Assembly: GCA_025938035.1 (NCBI GenBank)
Contig: JAICQE010000001.1
Location: 15,975-79,974, forward strand
DNA: 64,000 nt
DNA from: Vicinamibacteria bacterium
Lineage (GTDB): Bacteria; Acidobacteriota; Vicinamibacteria; Vicinamibacterales; UBA2999
Reading direction: 5' to 3'
Shown here: positions 8,640 through 17,600 of the stretch, one piece after another
Layout of the letters: the number at the start of each line of letters is the position of its first letter
Numbering within the stretch: position 1 is the first letter of the stretch
Notes under the pieces: generated by a model
Told to the model about the DNA's origin: nothing
The model's database searches: none
What the model saw: the letters and a program-made list of their open reading frames with translations, nothing else
Position numbers and translations under genes: made by a program

Positions 8640-8879
8640 TCAGAGGTAGGCCAGCAGTCCGGCGAGGGCGTCGTAGAGAACCTCGGCGAGGCGCTTCACG
8701 AGCGGTGACACCTCGCCGCTTTCGATGGCGCTGGCGACGGTCACCGGGTCTGTGACCACGAGCCAGATGGTGGCACCAGCCACAACGGCCGACGCGATCC
8801 CGATGACCACACCAAGACTGGTGACTCGGTCGAGCCCGCGGTCGGGATCGAGGTCGGGTGCGCGCTCTGACACGTCCAT
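8640..8879 (-). CDS. small single-span membrane protein
   Basis: A 79-aa ORF with an acidic and basic N-terminus (MDVSERAPDLDPDRG), one strong membrane helix at about residues 23-45 (LGVVIGIASAVVAGATIWLV), and an amphipathic C-terminal helix with a hydrophobic end. It has no recognised family. Base composition agrees with coding on this strand and it fits between two genes without overlap, but it could be spurious. Function unknown. Confidence 0.5.
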   Translation of the reverse strand: MDVSERAPDLDPDRGLDRVTSLGVVIGIASAVVAGATIWLVVTDPVTVASAIESGEVSPLVKRLAEVLYDALAGLLAYL

Positions 8880-8936
8880 AAAACCCTTGCGAAGGAATCA
8901 GCCTAGCACGCCCGCCCAGTCTCCCGGCGGCCTGTT

Positions 8937-10307
8937 TCACACCTCAGGTGACATCAGGACCGGGTTGCCGAACAGCCGGCTCAGCGAGTCAATAACAGCC
9001 TGGTGATCGCCAACCACAAGCGTCGTCAGCCTCGACGGATCCAGGTAAGCAGCGGCCACTCTGGTTACGTCGTCGCCGGAAACGGCGTTCACTTTCGGCA
9101 CGAACTCCTGAAAATACGTGTCGGGCAGGCCATAGAGTGCAAGCTGAGCGACCCCCCTGGCCACCTGGCCAGCGGTCTCGAAGTTGCGCGGGTACCCCCT
9201 CGTCAGCGACGCCTTCGCCAGGGCCAACTCCGTGGAGATCACCGGCCGGGATCCGCGAAGTCCCTCCAGCTCCGCGTGGGCGTCCTGGATCGCCTCCGCT
9301 GTGGCCGCCGTGTGCACGCTGGCAGACAGCGAGAATGGCGCCCGGCCCCGGCGCCAGTCGAAACCCGTGCGCGCGCCGTAAGTAAAACCCTTCTCCTCGC
9401 GAAGCTTGAGATTCACCCGGCTGACGAACTGTCCGCCCAATACGGAGTTCATCACGAGGAGCGCCGGATAATCCGGTGTGTTCCGCCGCGCCGACAGATG
9501 GCCGATGCGCAGCTCGGACTGAGCCGCGCCTTCCCGTGGCACGAGCGCCAGTCGAACGCCTGCATCCTGCGCCGGTTCTATTTCGCTGGCCCGGCCCCAG
9601 GCGACGGGCACGGGCCGATCCTCCCAGCCCCCGAATACCCGCTCCGCCAGCGCACGCATCTCCTCATGCGTCATGTCGCCGGCAACGATCAGCGTCGACT
9701 GCAGCGGAACGAACCGGCCCAGGTGAAATCCAGCCACGTCGTCCACGGTCAGCGAACGAAGCGCGGAGTCCGTGCCTATTGCCAGATGGCCATAGGGATG
9801 CTCGCCGTACACCAGGCGCAGAAACGCCCGCTCCGCGACGGCCGGTGCGACGTCTTTCAGTTGGCGTAAGCGATCGAGCCGCAGCTGGCGAACCCGCTGG
9901 AAGTCAGCCTCGCGCAGGCTTGGGCGAATCACCAGATCCGCGAGAAGCGACATGCCGCGTTCAGCGAACCGCGCCAGCGTCGTGAGCGACAACGTCGTGA
10001 CGTCCGCCCCAACGTCCACGTCGTACTCAGCGCCGAGCCTGGCAATCGCATCGGATACGTCAATGGCGCTGAGCGAGCCAGTGCCCTCGTCGACCATGTC
10101 CGCCGTAATTGCCGCCAGCCCTTCCTGGTGACTCGGATCGGCGCCCGATCCCCCTTCGACCTGGACGACGATCGTCACAACCGGGACGGCCCGGTGCTCG
10201 ACGGTACGCAGGTCGAGTCCATTCGACAGCGAGTGGCGAACAATGCTCGGAAAGCGAAAGGCAGGATCGGCCCCTACGCCGGGCGGCCTCGAACGATCGA
10301 TGGCCAT
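8937..10307 (-). CDS. M16 peptidase-like subunit, metal site lost
   Basis: A 456-aa M16 (pitrilysin/insulinase-like) protein. Its N-terminal domain (VRHSLSNGLDLRTVEHRAVP) and central domain (HPYGHLAIGTDSALRSLTVDDVAGFH) follow the family. However, the zinc motif HxxEH is replaced by HQEGL in SHQEGLAAITADMVDEGTG. It is therefore expected to be the non-catalytic partner of the active M16 protein encoded immediately upstream. The ATG at 10307 overlaps that gene's TGA stop by one base; a GTG one codon earlier is an alternative. The pair would form a two-protein clamshell like mitochondrial processing peptidase. No signal peptide is seen, so the location is uncertain. Confidence 0.88.
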   Translation of the reverse strand: MAIDRSRPPGVGADPAFRFPSIVRHSLSNGLDLRTVEHRAVPVVTIVVQVEGGSGADPSHQEGLAAITADMVDEGTGSLSAIDVSDAIARLGAEYDVDVGADVTTLSLTTLARFAERGMSLLADLVIRPSLREADFQRVRQLRLDRLRQLKDVAPAVAERAFLRLVYGEHPYGHLAIGTDSALRSLTVDDVAGFHLGRFVPLQSTLIVAGDMTHEEMRALAERVFGGWEDRPVPVAWGRASEIEPAQDAGVRLALVPREGAAQSELRIGHLSARRNTPDYPALLVMNSVLGGQFVSRVNLKLREEKGFTYGARTGFDWRRGRAPFSLSASVHTAATAEAIQDAHAELEGLRGSRPVISTELALAKASLTRGYPRNFETAGQVARGVAQLALYGLPDTYFQEFVPKVNAVSGDDVTRVAAAYLDPSRLTTLVVGDHQAVIDSLSRLFGNPVLMSPEV

Positions 10308-11620
10308 CACGACACCGCGATGCGATCGGAGCCGGCGAGCGCGAGCGCCTCCCGTCCGTGCGGAACGACGCTGAGAAGAACGCGGGCGTCGAACCGGAGC
10401 AGGCGCGCCGCGGCCGCCCGCACACGCTCCTCGGTCGCCTCCTGATAGCGGGCCACGTCGCGTGAAAAGTACGCCGGATCGCCGCAGTAGGTGTTGTAGG
10501 CGTTCAACTGGTCGGACTTCCCGCCAAACCCGCCGACGGTCTGAAGCCGGTAGAGAAAGTGCGCCTCGATTTGCGCCGCCGCGCGCTGCATCTCCGCCGG
10601 CGACGGACCTTTGTCGATCACGATTTGCAGCTCGGCGTCGATCGCGGACGCGATGTCGGTCAGCGATTGTCCCGGCGCTGCCGTGGCGGCTATCAGGAAG
10701 TAGCTCGCCAGCTCGCGCGACCCCTGATACGCGGACACGTCAACGGCGATGCGCCGCTCGTAGACGAGCGTTCGATACAGCCGGGAGGTCTTCCCGTTGG
10801 CCAGCAGATCGGCCAGCAGATCCATCTCCGCGTCACCGTCAGCGAACATTGGCGGTGAATGCCACGCCATGTACACGCGCGGCAGCTCGATGCGATCTTC
10901 GAGCAGCAGTCGATGTTCCCGCGTCAGCGACCCGCTGGCCCTCACACGTTCGGGTTTCGGCCCCGGCGCCAGCTCGCCGAAGTACTGCTCGGCCAGGTCG
11001 AACGCTCGTGCTGTCTCGATATCGCCGGCCAGAGCCAGCGACGCATTTGCCGGATGGTAGTACGTCCTGAAGAACGCCTGGACGTCATCGAGGCGCATCG
11101 CCCGGAGATCCTCCGACGCGCCGATCGTCATCCAGTGATACGGATGTTCCGGCGGATAGAGCGTGGCGCTGATCGCCATCATCGCCATGCCGTACGGGCG
11201 GTTCTCGTAATTCTGACGGCGCTCGTTGAGGACAACATCGCGCTGCGTCTCGAATCGTTCCGGCGTCACCGCCGGCAGCAGGTACCCCATCCGATCCGAT
11301 TCCATCCAGAGCGCCAGATCGATGGCGCTCGTCGGCACGACCTCCCAGTAATTCGTGCGGTCCGTATTCGTCGATCCGTTCAGCAGCGCACCGGCCTGCT
11401 GGAGCGGCGGAAAGTAGCCTGCCGGATGGTGCTCCGACCCCTCGAACATCAGATGCTCGAACAGATGCGCGAACCCCGTCCGCCCGGGCCGTTCGTTCTT
11501 GGAGCCGACGTGATACCAGATGTTCACCGCCACGACAGGCACCTGACGCGATTCGTGGACGATGACGTCGAGCCCGTTGGCGAGCGTGTGCTTGGTAAAT
11601 GGCAGGCCGATGGAGGTCAC
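10307..11620 (-). CDS. M16 family zinc metallopeptidase (active subunit)
   Basis: A 437-aa M16 peptidase with the intact zinc motif HLFEH in GFAHLFEHLMFEGSEH and the expected N-terminal FTKHTLANGLDVIVHESRQVPVV. The second family landmark NERRQNYENRPYG is present, where a downstream Glu usually completes the metal site. It starts with GTG and has no convincing Shine-Dalgarno. It is translationally coupled to the inactive partner downstream. Likely role: degradation of short peptides by the heterodimer. A second, similar active/inactive pair lies at 40644-43245. Confidence 0.92.
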   Translation of the reverse strand: MTSIGLPFTKHTLANGLDVIVHESRQVPVVAVNIWYHVGSKNERPGRTGFAHLFEHLMFEGSEHHPAGYFPPLQQAGALLNGSTNTDRTNYWEVVPTSAIDLALWMESDRMGYLLPAVTPERFETQRDVVLNERRQNYENRPYGMAMMAISATLYPPEHPYHWMTIGASEDLRAMRLDDVQAFFRTYYHPANASLALAGDIETARAFDLAEQYFGELAPGPKPERVRASGSLTREHRLLLEDRIELPRVYMAWHSPPMFADGDAEMDLLADLLANGKTSRLYRTLVYERRIAVDVSAYQGSRELASYFLIAATAAPGQSLTDIASAIDAELQIVIDKGPSPAEMQRAAAQIEAHFLYRLQTVGGFGGKSDQLNAYNTYCGDPAYFSRDVARYQEATEERVRAAAARLLRFDARVLLSVVPHGREALALAGSDRIAVS

Positions 11621-11639
11621 TGGTGATCGTAGCGGCGAA

Positions 11640-12740
11640 CTAACGCACCGGAATCAGCGGAATCTTCCCGCGATTTGCTTCCGCCGTACGGTGGGCGGCA
11701 ATCGACACCTGCGCCGCGGCGCGTTCAGCCAGCGTGAGGAACGCCTTCGCGGCGGCCGATGATGGCTCGGCCACCACGAGCGGCACGCCGGCGTCGCTGC
11801 CCTCGCGGATCGGCTGGTAGACCGGCAGGCGTCCGAGAAACGGCACCTGCAGCTCCGCTGCCAGCGCTTCGCCGCCACCGTGGCCGAAGATGTCCGCTTC
11901 GTGATGGCAGTTCGTGCACTGGTAATAACTCATGTTCTCCACGATACCGATCGGCGGGATATTCAGCTTCTGATACATCCGGACCGCGCGGCGGCTGTCC
12001 GACAACGACACCTGCTGCGGCGTCGTCACCACGATCGAGCCGACCACCGGCACCGTCTGGCTCATGCTCAGCGCCACGTCACCAGTGCCCGGCGGCATAT
12101 CGACAATCAGGTAGTCGAGGTCCTTCCACGCCACTTCGCGGAAGAACTGCTGGATCGCGCCGTGGAGCATCGGTCCTCTCCAGATGATCGGCGCGTCATC
12201 CTGCGTGAGGAATCCGATCGACACGACCTGCAGGCCGTATTTCTCAGCCGGCACGATCTGTTTCCCGTCCGTCGTCAGCTGTGTATTCAGGCCGAGCATC
12301 AACGGAACGTTCGGACCATAGATGTCGCCGTCGAGGACGCCGACGCGGCTGCCACACTTCACGAGGGCGAGCGCGAGGTTCACAGCTACCGTGGTCTTGC
12401 CCACGCCGCCTTTCCCGGCGCCAACGGCAATCACGTTCTTGACGCCCGGCAGCGGCGGACGGCCGGTCTCGGGAGCCAGCGCCGAGCGCACGTTCGCCGT
12501 CAGCTGCACGTCCACCTGGCTGACGCCGGAAACCGCGCGCACGGCGTTCGTCGCCTGCTCGCGAAGCTGTTCCTTGACCGGGCATGCCGGCGTCGTCAGT
12601 TCAATGGTGAAGGCGACTCGGCCGCTATCGATCGAGAGATCCTTCACGAAGCCGAGCGTCACGATGTCCCGGCGGATGTCGGGGTCGACGACCGCGCGGA
12701 GCGCATTCAGCACCGCGTCGCGGTCGGGTTGGAGTGCCAT
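11640..12740 (-). CDS. apbC: Mrp/ApbC iron-sulfur cluster carrier ATPase
   Basis: A 366-aa P-loop ATPase of the Mrp/NBP35 family. An N-terminal MIP18/DUF59 domain (residues about 5-85, with PDIRRDIVTLGFVKDL and the PACPVKE segment) precedes the deviant Walker A VGAGKGGVGKTTVAVNLA. Further landmarks are the DGDIYGPNVPLMLG and LIVDMPPGTGDVALS motifs. The cysteine pair in YYQCTNCHHE would ligate the bridging cluster. It transfers iron-sulfur clusters to apo-proteins in the cytoplasm. Likely clients in this window are class I fumarase and AddB. Length is normal. It lies 19 bases upstream of the M16 pair on the same strand. Confidence 0.95.
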   Translation of the reverse strand: MALQPDRDAVLNALRAVVDPDIRRDIVTLGFVKDLSIDSGRVAFTIELTTPACPVKEQLREQATNAVRAVSGVSQVDVQLTANVRSALAPETGRPPLPGVKNVIAVGAGKGGVGKTTVAVNLALALVKCGSRVGVLDGDIYGPNVPLMLGLNTQLTTDGKQIVPAEKYGLQVVSIGFLTQDDAPIIWRGPMLHGAIQQFFREVAWKDLDYLIVDMPPGTGDVALSMSQTVPVVGSIVVTTPQQVSLSDSRRAVRMYQKLNIPPIGIVENMSYYQCTNCHHEADIFGHGGGEALAAELQVPFLGRLPVYQPIREGSDAGVPLVVAEPSSAAAKAFLTLAERAAAQVSIAAHRTAEANRGKIPLIPVR

Positions 12741-12749
12741 GAACCGATC

Positions 12750-13130
12750 TTATCGTGCCGGCTCGAACAATCGGCGCCCGTCGTCTCGCAGGAGCACCCA
12801 AAGCGCGTAGGCGCCAAACGCGGTGCCGAAAGGAAGAACGAGAAGGTTGACGATGGCAAGGCCGAGGGAGAGGAAGCGTCCCAGGGCCCGGCGCCGCTTC
12901 AACAGCACGGCGGCCCAGATGTGCGCGCCGCCCCAGGCGAGCGCAAAGACCCCGATCAGGACGAACACTGCCGCTGTCAGGCTGGCGGCAAAGTCCACGC
13001 GGTTGGCAACCGGGGCGAGCAGCTCCGCCAATGCGCCCGCGGCCAGCAGCAGCATCGACACGCCGACGAGCATGGCCAGCGCGCCCCACAGCGTGGCAAG
13101 CGTGCCGAGCAGATTGACGTGCCGCTCCAC
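12750..13130 (-). CDS. small polytopic membrane protein
   Basis: A 126-aa hydrophobic protein with about three to four predicted membrane helices (residues roughly 9-40, 48-78 and 88-112), separated by a short basic loop LLKRRRALGR. Its stop lies 9 bases before the apbC start, so the two are probably co-transcribed. It has no recognised domain; short proteins of this type are widespread and usually annotated only as hypothetical. Topology by charge suggests that the KRRR loop is cytoplasmic. Confidence 0.75.
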   Translation of the reverse strand: MERHVNLLGTLATLWGALAMLVGVSMLLLAAGALAELLAPVANRVDFAASLTAAVFVLIGVFALAWGGAHIWAAVLLKRRRALGRFLSLGLAIVNLLVLPFGTAFGAYALWVLLRDDGRRLFEPAR

Positions 13131-13156
13131 GGCGTTAGTGTAGCTTCCGGGCGATC

Positions 13157-13208
13157 GTAGTGTCCGGCTTCAGCCGGACGAGAAGGTCCGCCTGAAGGCG
13201 GACACTAC
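13157..13208. repeat. two-hairpin intergenic element, family B, complete copy
   Basis: A 52-bp element. Terminal inverted repeats GTAGTGTC and GACACTAC enclose two perfect hairpins, GTCCGGC-TTCA-GCCGGAC and GTCCGCC-TGAA-GGCGGAC. A half copy is at 1353-1375. Length and layout match family A although the sequence differs. Confidence 0.85.
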
Positions 13209-13221
13209 AGGAGCAGAGAAA

Positions 13222-13638
13222 TCAGCGGGCCGCCGCGACAGCGACCGAGAGCTCGACGCGCGTCGATCGGTTGGGCCGCTGCGTCACGCTGAAGCAGAAC
13301 CGCGCGCCGTCACGAACGCCGGCGGGGACCGTCACCTGGACGGGATGTCGAATAACCTGGAACCCGCAGCCGCGGCACCTCGCGCAGGTTTCAGTCCACG
13401 ATTCGCCGCGCCCACCGCACTCGCCGCACGTGCACTGGACAGGTACGCTGAACGGGATGGTGATGCCGCGCGCGGCTTCACTGTCGGTCAGCTCGACGGA
13501 GGCACGCAGCGTGTCGGGACGTTCGTCGGCCAGGAACGAGCGCCTGATGCGCTCGACCGCCGGCGCCACCGACGGGAAATCGATGATGACTTCGTCAGCG
13601 AAGCAGTTGACGTCCTGACGTGAATCGTCACGCGTCAT
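13222..13638 (-). CDS. DnaJ-like zinc-finger and C-terminal domain protein without J domain
   Basis: A 138-aa protein. The centre has a zinc-finger-like segment, CTCGECGGRGESW then CARCRGCGF, which copies one CxxCxGxG repeat pair of DnaJ. It is followed by VIRHPVQVTVPAGVRDGARF, matching the start of the DnaJ C-terminal substrate-binding domain. The first 60 residues have no J domain and no HPD motif. It therefore looks like a substrate-binding fragment of an Hsp40 rather than a full co-chaperone. The ATG at 13638 is the first plausible start, with a GTG one codon upstream. It is divergent from the 51-aa zinc-ribbon gene. Confidence 0.7.
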   Translation of the reverse strand: MTRDDSRQDVNCFADEVIIDFPSVAPAVERIRRSFLADERPDTLRASVELTDSEAARGITIPFSVPVQCTCGECGGRGESWTETCARCRGCGFQVIRHPVQVTVPAGVRDGARFCFSVTQRPNRSTRVELSVAVAAAR

Positions 13639-13747
13639 CACGGCTACCGGTTCGCCGCTGTGGCCCGAGCCCTGAGGCCTGTGGCCTCGATGTGTGTGCC
13701 CCCGCATCGGACTGGGGGTACGATAGGGATCGCTCGAGGAGAAGTCA

Positions 13748-13903
13748 ATGGCCGGAAGGGAGTGTCCGATGTGCGGCGAGATCATGCGGCTGCGCGAATC
13801 GCAGATCACCGATCGCATTCCCGGCACGACGCAGACACGTACGACCGTGCAGCGCGAATGGGTTTGTCCTGAATGCGACTACTTCGAGGAGGTCGAGGAT
13901 TGA
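13748..13903 (+). CDS. 51-aa zinc-ribbon protein
   Basis: A short gene starting MAGRECPMCGEIMRL and ending CPECDYFEEVED. The two CxxC pairs (CPMC near residue 6 and CPEC near residue 41) form a classical zinc ribbon. The start has a clear GAGGAG Shine-Dalgarno seven bases upstream. It ends one base before the stop of the convergent 73-aa zinc-ribbon gene. I believe homologous short zinc-ribbon proteins occur across Acidobacteriota, with unknown role; nucleic-acid or protein binding is only a guess. Confidence 0.8.
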   Translation: MAGRECPMCGEIMRLRESQITDRIPGTTQTRTTVQREWVCPECDYFEEVED

Positions 13904-13904
13904 A

Positions 13905-14126
13905 TTAGCGGGCGCCCAGCGTCAGCCGTAGTTCCTTCTGGATCGTCTCGTCCATCTCGTCGAGATTCAGCGCCGTCTCGCACTCGTCACAGAGCACTTC
14001 GAGCACCTGCGGGCGTTCTTCTTCCGACACTTCGACCCGGGAATCCTCCAGATGCACGACGTGCATCTGCAAGGTCTTCACGAGAAAATTCTGATCGTTC
14101 CCACAACTGGGACAGGTCAACGCCAC
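13905..14126 (-). CDS. 73-aa zinc-ribbon protein
   Basis: A small protein with two cysteine pairs, LTCPSCGND at the N-terminus and EVLCDECETAL near residue 50. A beta-rich middle (LVKTLQMHVVHLEDSRVEV) sits between them, and an acidic helix follows. The GTG start at 14126 is supported by AGAGGAG six bases upstream; the longer upstream frame has no start signal. It is convergent with the 51-aa zinc-ribbon gene. Function unknown; the fold suggests a zinc-stabilised adaptor. Confidence 0.75.
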   Translation of the reverse strand: MALTCPSCGNDQNFLVKTLQMHVVHLEDSRVEVSEEERPQVLEVLCDECETALNLDEMDETIQKELRLTLGAR

Positions 14127-14272
14127 TCGGGTCTCCTCTTTGGTCGTCAATAAAACCCCCAAAGCTGATTGTATGGGATGGGATGCGGCGGGGCAATGCG
14201 CAATTCGGCCCAAAAATGGGCCAGCTGGGCTAATTCGTCGTGCTGGCGCCCGGACCCTTGCCGCGACGGCCG

Positions 14273-14512
14273 TCAGACGAGCGCTTCGCCGGTGTCTGCA
14301 ACCAGCGCTTCGGGGACCCCGAGGCGCGTCACGTGACCCGTACGGTGACGGGTAAACACACAGTGGGGTCCCTTCGCCTCGACGAACTCGACCTCGACGA
14401 CGGACGGGCGCGCCTGATACACGCCGGCCACACAGCCGCACGGCATCGTTTCCAGGGCGAGCAACGTCATTGCTGCGGCGCGGTGGCGTGCGGGCGTAGG
14501 AGCGATGTGCAT
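14273..14512 (-). CDS. small hypothetical protein
   Basis: A 79-aa ORF. The conserved-looking core MPCGCVAGVYQARPSVVEVEF is followed by EAKGPHCVFTRHRTGHVTRLG. The three Cys and several His could bind metal. Two starts are possible, at 14512 and an inner ATG at 14470, and neither has a convincing ribosome binding site. It lies between the zinc-ribbon cluster and addA on the same strand. No family is recognised. Confidence 0.5.
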   Translation of the reverse strand: MHIAPTPARHRAAAMTLLALETMPCGCVAGVYQARPSVVEVEFVEAKGPHCVFTRHRTGHVTRLGVPEALVADTGEALV

Positions 14513-14618
14513 CTGTTTGGTTAGACTGCGGGAAGCTCCATCTGGTTCCAAGGTGCGGCTATTGTGATCTACAGCGGATCGCAACGCGAGACATTTCTGC
14601 GCCAGGGCGAGCAAACCG

Positions 14619-17600
14619 TCAGGAGTTGACGGCATCCAGGGCATACACGACGTCAACGGTAACCGTGTCAGCGAAGATCGTCTCCGCAGCGCGCCTGTAG
14701 ATCTCGGCCTGGAGCACATGCTCGTCGCGCCGGCGACCGGTCTTGAACTCCAGGATGCGGATCGAACCATCGCCGAGCCGGATGAGGCAGTCAATCGCAC
14801 CGCGAATAATCTGCCCGTCGGCGGCCAAGCTGAATGGCACCTCGTGAAAGACGGCGCCCGCTTCGTAATGCTTCTTGAGCTCGGAACGATCGCGAAACGC
14901 GCGAAAGCGCACAACGACTTCTCCAACGATCCCCGGATCGAACGCCGCGTCAGTATGCTCTCGCCGCAGCAATCCGGTGACCGCAGCGGCGAGCACTTCG
15001 TCTTCGACCTCGAGCGTCACGCCGAATCGCTGCAGCAGGCGATGGACGAGAAGCCCGATGAGCACATCGTCCGTCTTCGCGGCTTCGCCGCTACGGCGCG
15101 GCAGGGAGAGTGCGCTTCCGTATTCGGCGATCAGAAGCGGTTCCGCCGCGACAACGGCCGCCACGCTGGTGCGAACGGCAGTGGACTCCGCGACGGGTTC
15201 GAAATCCGATTCGGGCGTCGCCAACGGCGAATGCGGCGGACAGCCGCCAATCGCGGCCGGAGCAGCCTTCACGACCCGAAACCGGTGGACCGTGCCGGCC
15301 GTTCCACTCCAATCCATATGATCGGCGCCCCCGTAGCCGGCGACGAATATGTCAAGAAGCGACGGGGGCCAGACGTCGGCGAGACTCCCCCTCCCGGGCT
15401 GAACCCGCCCATCCTTCAGCGCCGTGCTCAGGTACAGGCGATCCCGAGCGCGGGTCAGCGCCACGTATAGAAGACGCTTGGTTTCCTCGCGCTCACGGGC
15501 GCCATCGTCGTCGTCTGCGTCGGAGCGATAGTCGCCCACGGCAACCGAAATGGCATCGCCAGCCGGGTTTCCGGCGATGCGGATGGCGTCCCGCCGGGTG
15601 CCGGTCCCGCGGGCGACGTTGACAACGAATACCACGGGGAACTCGAGGCCCTTGGCGGCATGAACCGTCATCAGGCTCACCGCGTCGAGTGCGTCGATCA
15701 CCGCGTTGGGCTCATCGCCGACGGCCAGACGATCGAGATGGTCGGCGATCCGTCCCATCGTTGCGTAGCCGCGGTTCTGGATTCGGCGGATGATGGCGCG
15801 AATCTTCTTGAGGTTTTCGCGGGCGTATGCGAGCCGCACGCCGCGCAGCCGGATGGCATAGGCCGACTCCTCGAGAATCAGATCGAGCAGTTCCGCTGGC
15901 GGTATCCGATCCACAAGGCCGCACCACCGCTGCAGGCTCCGCCGGGAGACGTCCATCGCCGCCCAATCGTGCTCGTCGAGGACCGTCGCCGCCTCCGGCT
16001 CGTCCTCTTGCAGAGCACTGGCGAGGCCCGGCGCCAGGCGGCGCAACCCTTCCTCGGAGACGCCGCCAAAGCCGGACCGCAGAATGGCCGCGGCACGGAG
16101 ATCGGATGTCGGCTCGGCCAGGTATCGCAGGAGCGCGAGGACATCCTTGATTTCGTCCGCGTCGAAGAAGCCCAGGCCCTTGTAGACGTACGCGGGAACG
16201 CCCCGGCGCTCGAGAGCCTGCTCGAATTCACGATGAGTCTCGCGCGTTCGGAAGAGAACGGCGATATCGCCAGGGCGCGCCGACCGCCTCAGTCCGGTTT
16301 CGCGATCTCTGACGGTTGCCCGGCCGACGAGGCTGGCGATCTCATCCGCGACAGCTTCGGCGCATGCTTCAGGGGTATCGCCGGGCACAATTCCCAGCGC
16401 GTCATCGCTCCCGTCCAAGCCGTCAGCCAACCCGGCTGCCAGCGGAAACCGATCTCCTTCCTCGTAGCGAAACGCGTCCGCGCGGGAGGGAGCAGTGTCG
16501 AGCATTGCGCAGACATCGTTGACGAAAGCCAGCAGCGCTGGGACGGCGCGGAAACTCCTGGAAATCGTTCGACGGACATCGCCATCCGGTCGTAACTGTT
16601 CGAGGTGGCGGCCTGCCTCCCGTAACACTGATACGTCCGCGTCGCGAAACGCGTAGATCGATTGCTTCCGGTCGCCGACGATGAAGACGGAGGGCTGCAG
16701 CGGACCCGAGTGAGCCAGGCCGGCCCCTTCGCCCCACGAGGCAATAAGCAGCTCCACCAGTTCCCACTGCGCGCGGCTGGTGTCCTGGAATTCGTCGACC
16801 AGCACGTGGTGATACCGCGCCTCAAGGCGATACCGGCTCTGGGCAAATTCTTCCATCTGCCGCAACAGCTGGAGCGCCTTGAGAAGGACATCGTGAAAGT
16901 CCAGCACCGCGTGCGCGTCCAGCGTGCGGCGATATTCGGACTCCGCGATCGCGAACATGCGCCGCACGCCGCGCGACACCAGCACGTTCAGGTCGCGGCG
17001 GAAACCTTGCCAGGCCCGCAGCAGTTCGCCACCATGACGAACGACCAAATCACGGTGAACCTCCCAGATCCGGGCGGAGGGGAACCGCGCGCGCGGCACC
17101 GTGAGCCGGCTCCGCGGCTTGCCGTCCTGCGTCAGGAAATACTCGCGAGAGGCAGCGAAGGCGGCATGGACCGCGGCCGGATCCGCCGGTACACCGGAGT
17201 CGACACTACGGTCGAGAGCCTGCAGCCGCCCGGCCAGAAGCACGAACGCGGCCTCGGGCGGTCCGGTCTCCAGGAAGCGCTCGAGCCCACCTGGCATCCC
17301 GCGGAACATACCGATGAGCGTGGCGGCCCCTGCGGCCGCGACCGAGCCGACGGTCAGGTCGGAAGAACCTCGCGCCAGGAAACGATCGAGCACTGCCGGA
17401 GCCACGATGCGCCGGTTCAGCAGTGCGGCGAGACCCGCGCGAGCCCGCCGCTCGCTCAGCTGCGCGAACACCAGTGCCACGGCCTCGTCCTCACGCGCGA
17501 CCGCGCGGCAGATGCGCAGCGCACGGTCGAGCGACTCCTCGATCAGCCGCGGTACTTCCATGTCGTCGGCCATCGAGAATCCGGGATCCAAATCCGCCTC

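Noticed and set aside
11680..11702. A GC-rich palindrome in the 3' part of apbC
   Set aside because: It lies within a normal coding sequence; the resemblance to the 8586-8617 element is short and probably chance.
14237..14275. A possible C-terminal extension (GRRGKGPGASTTN) of the 79-aa gene in another frame
   Set aside because: It would require a frameshift for which there is no independent evidence.
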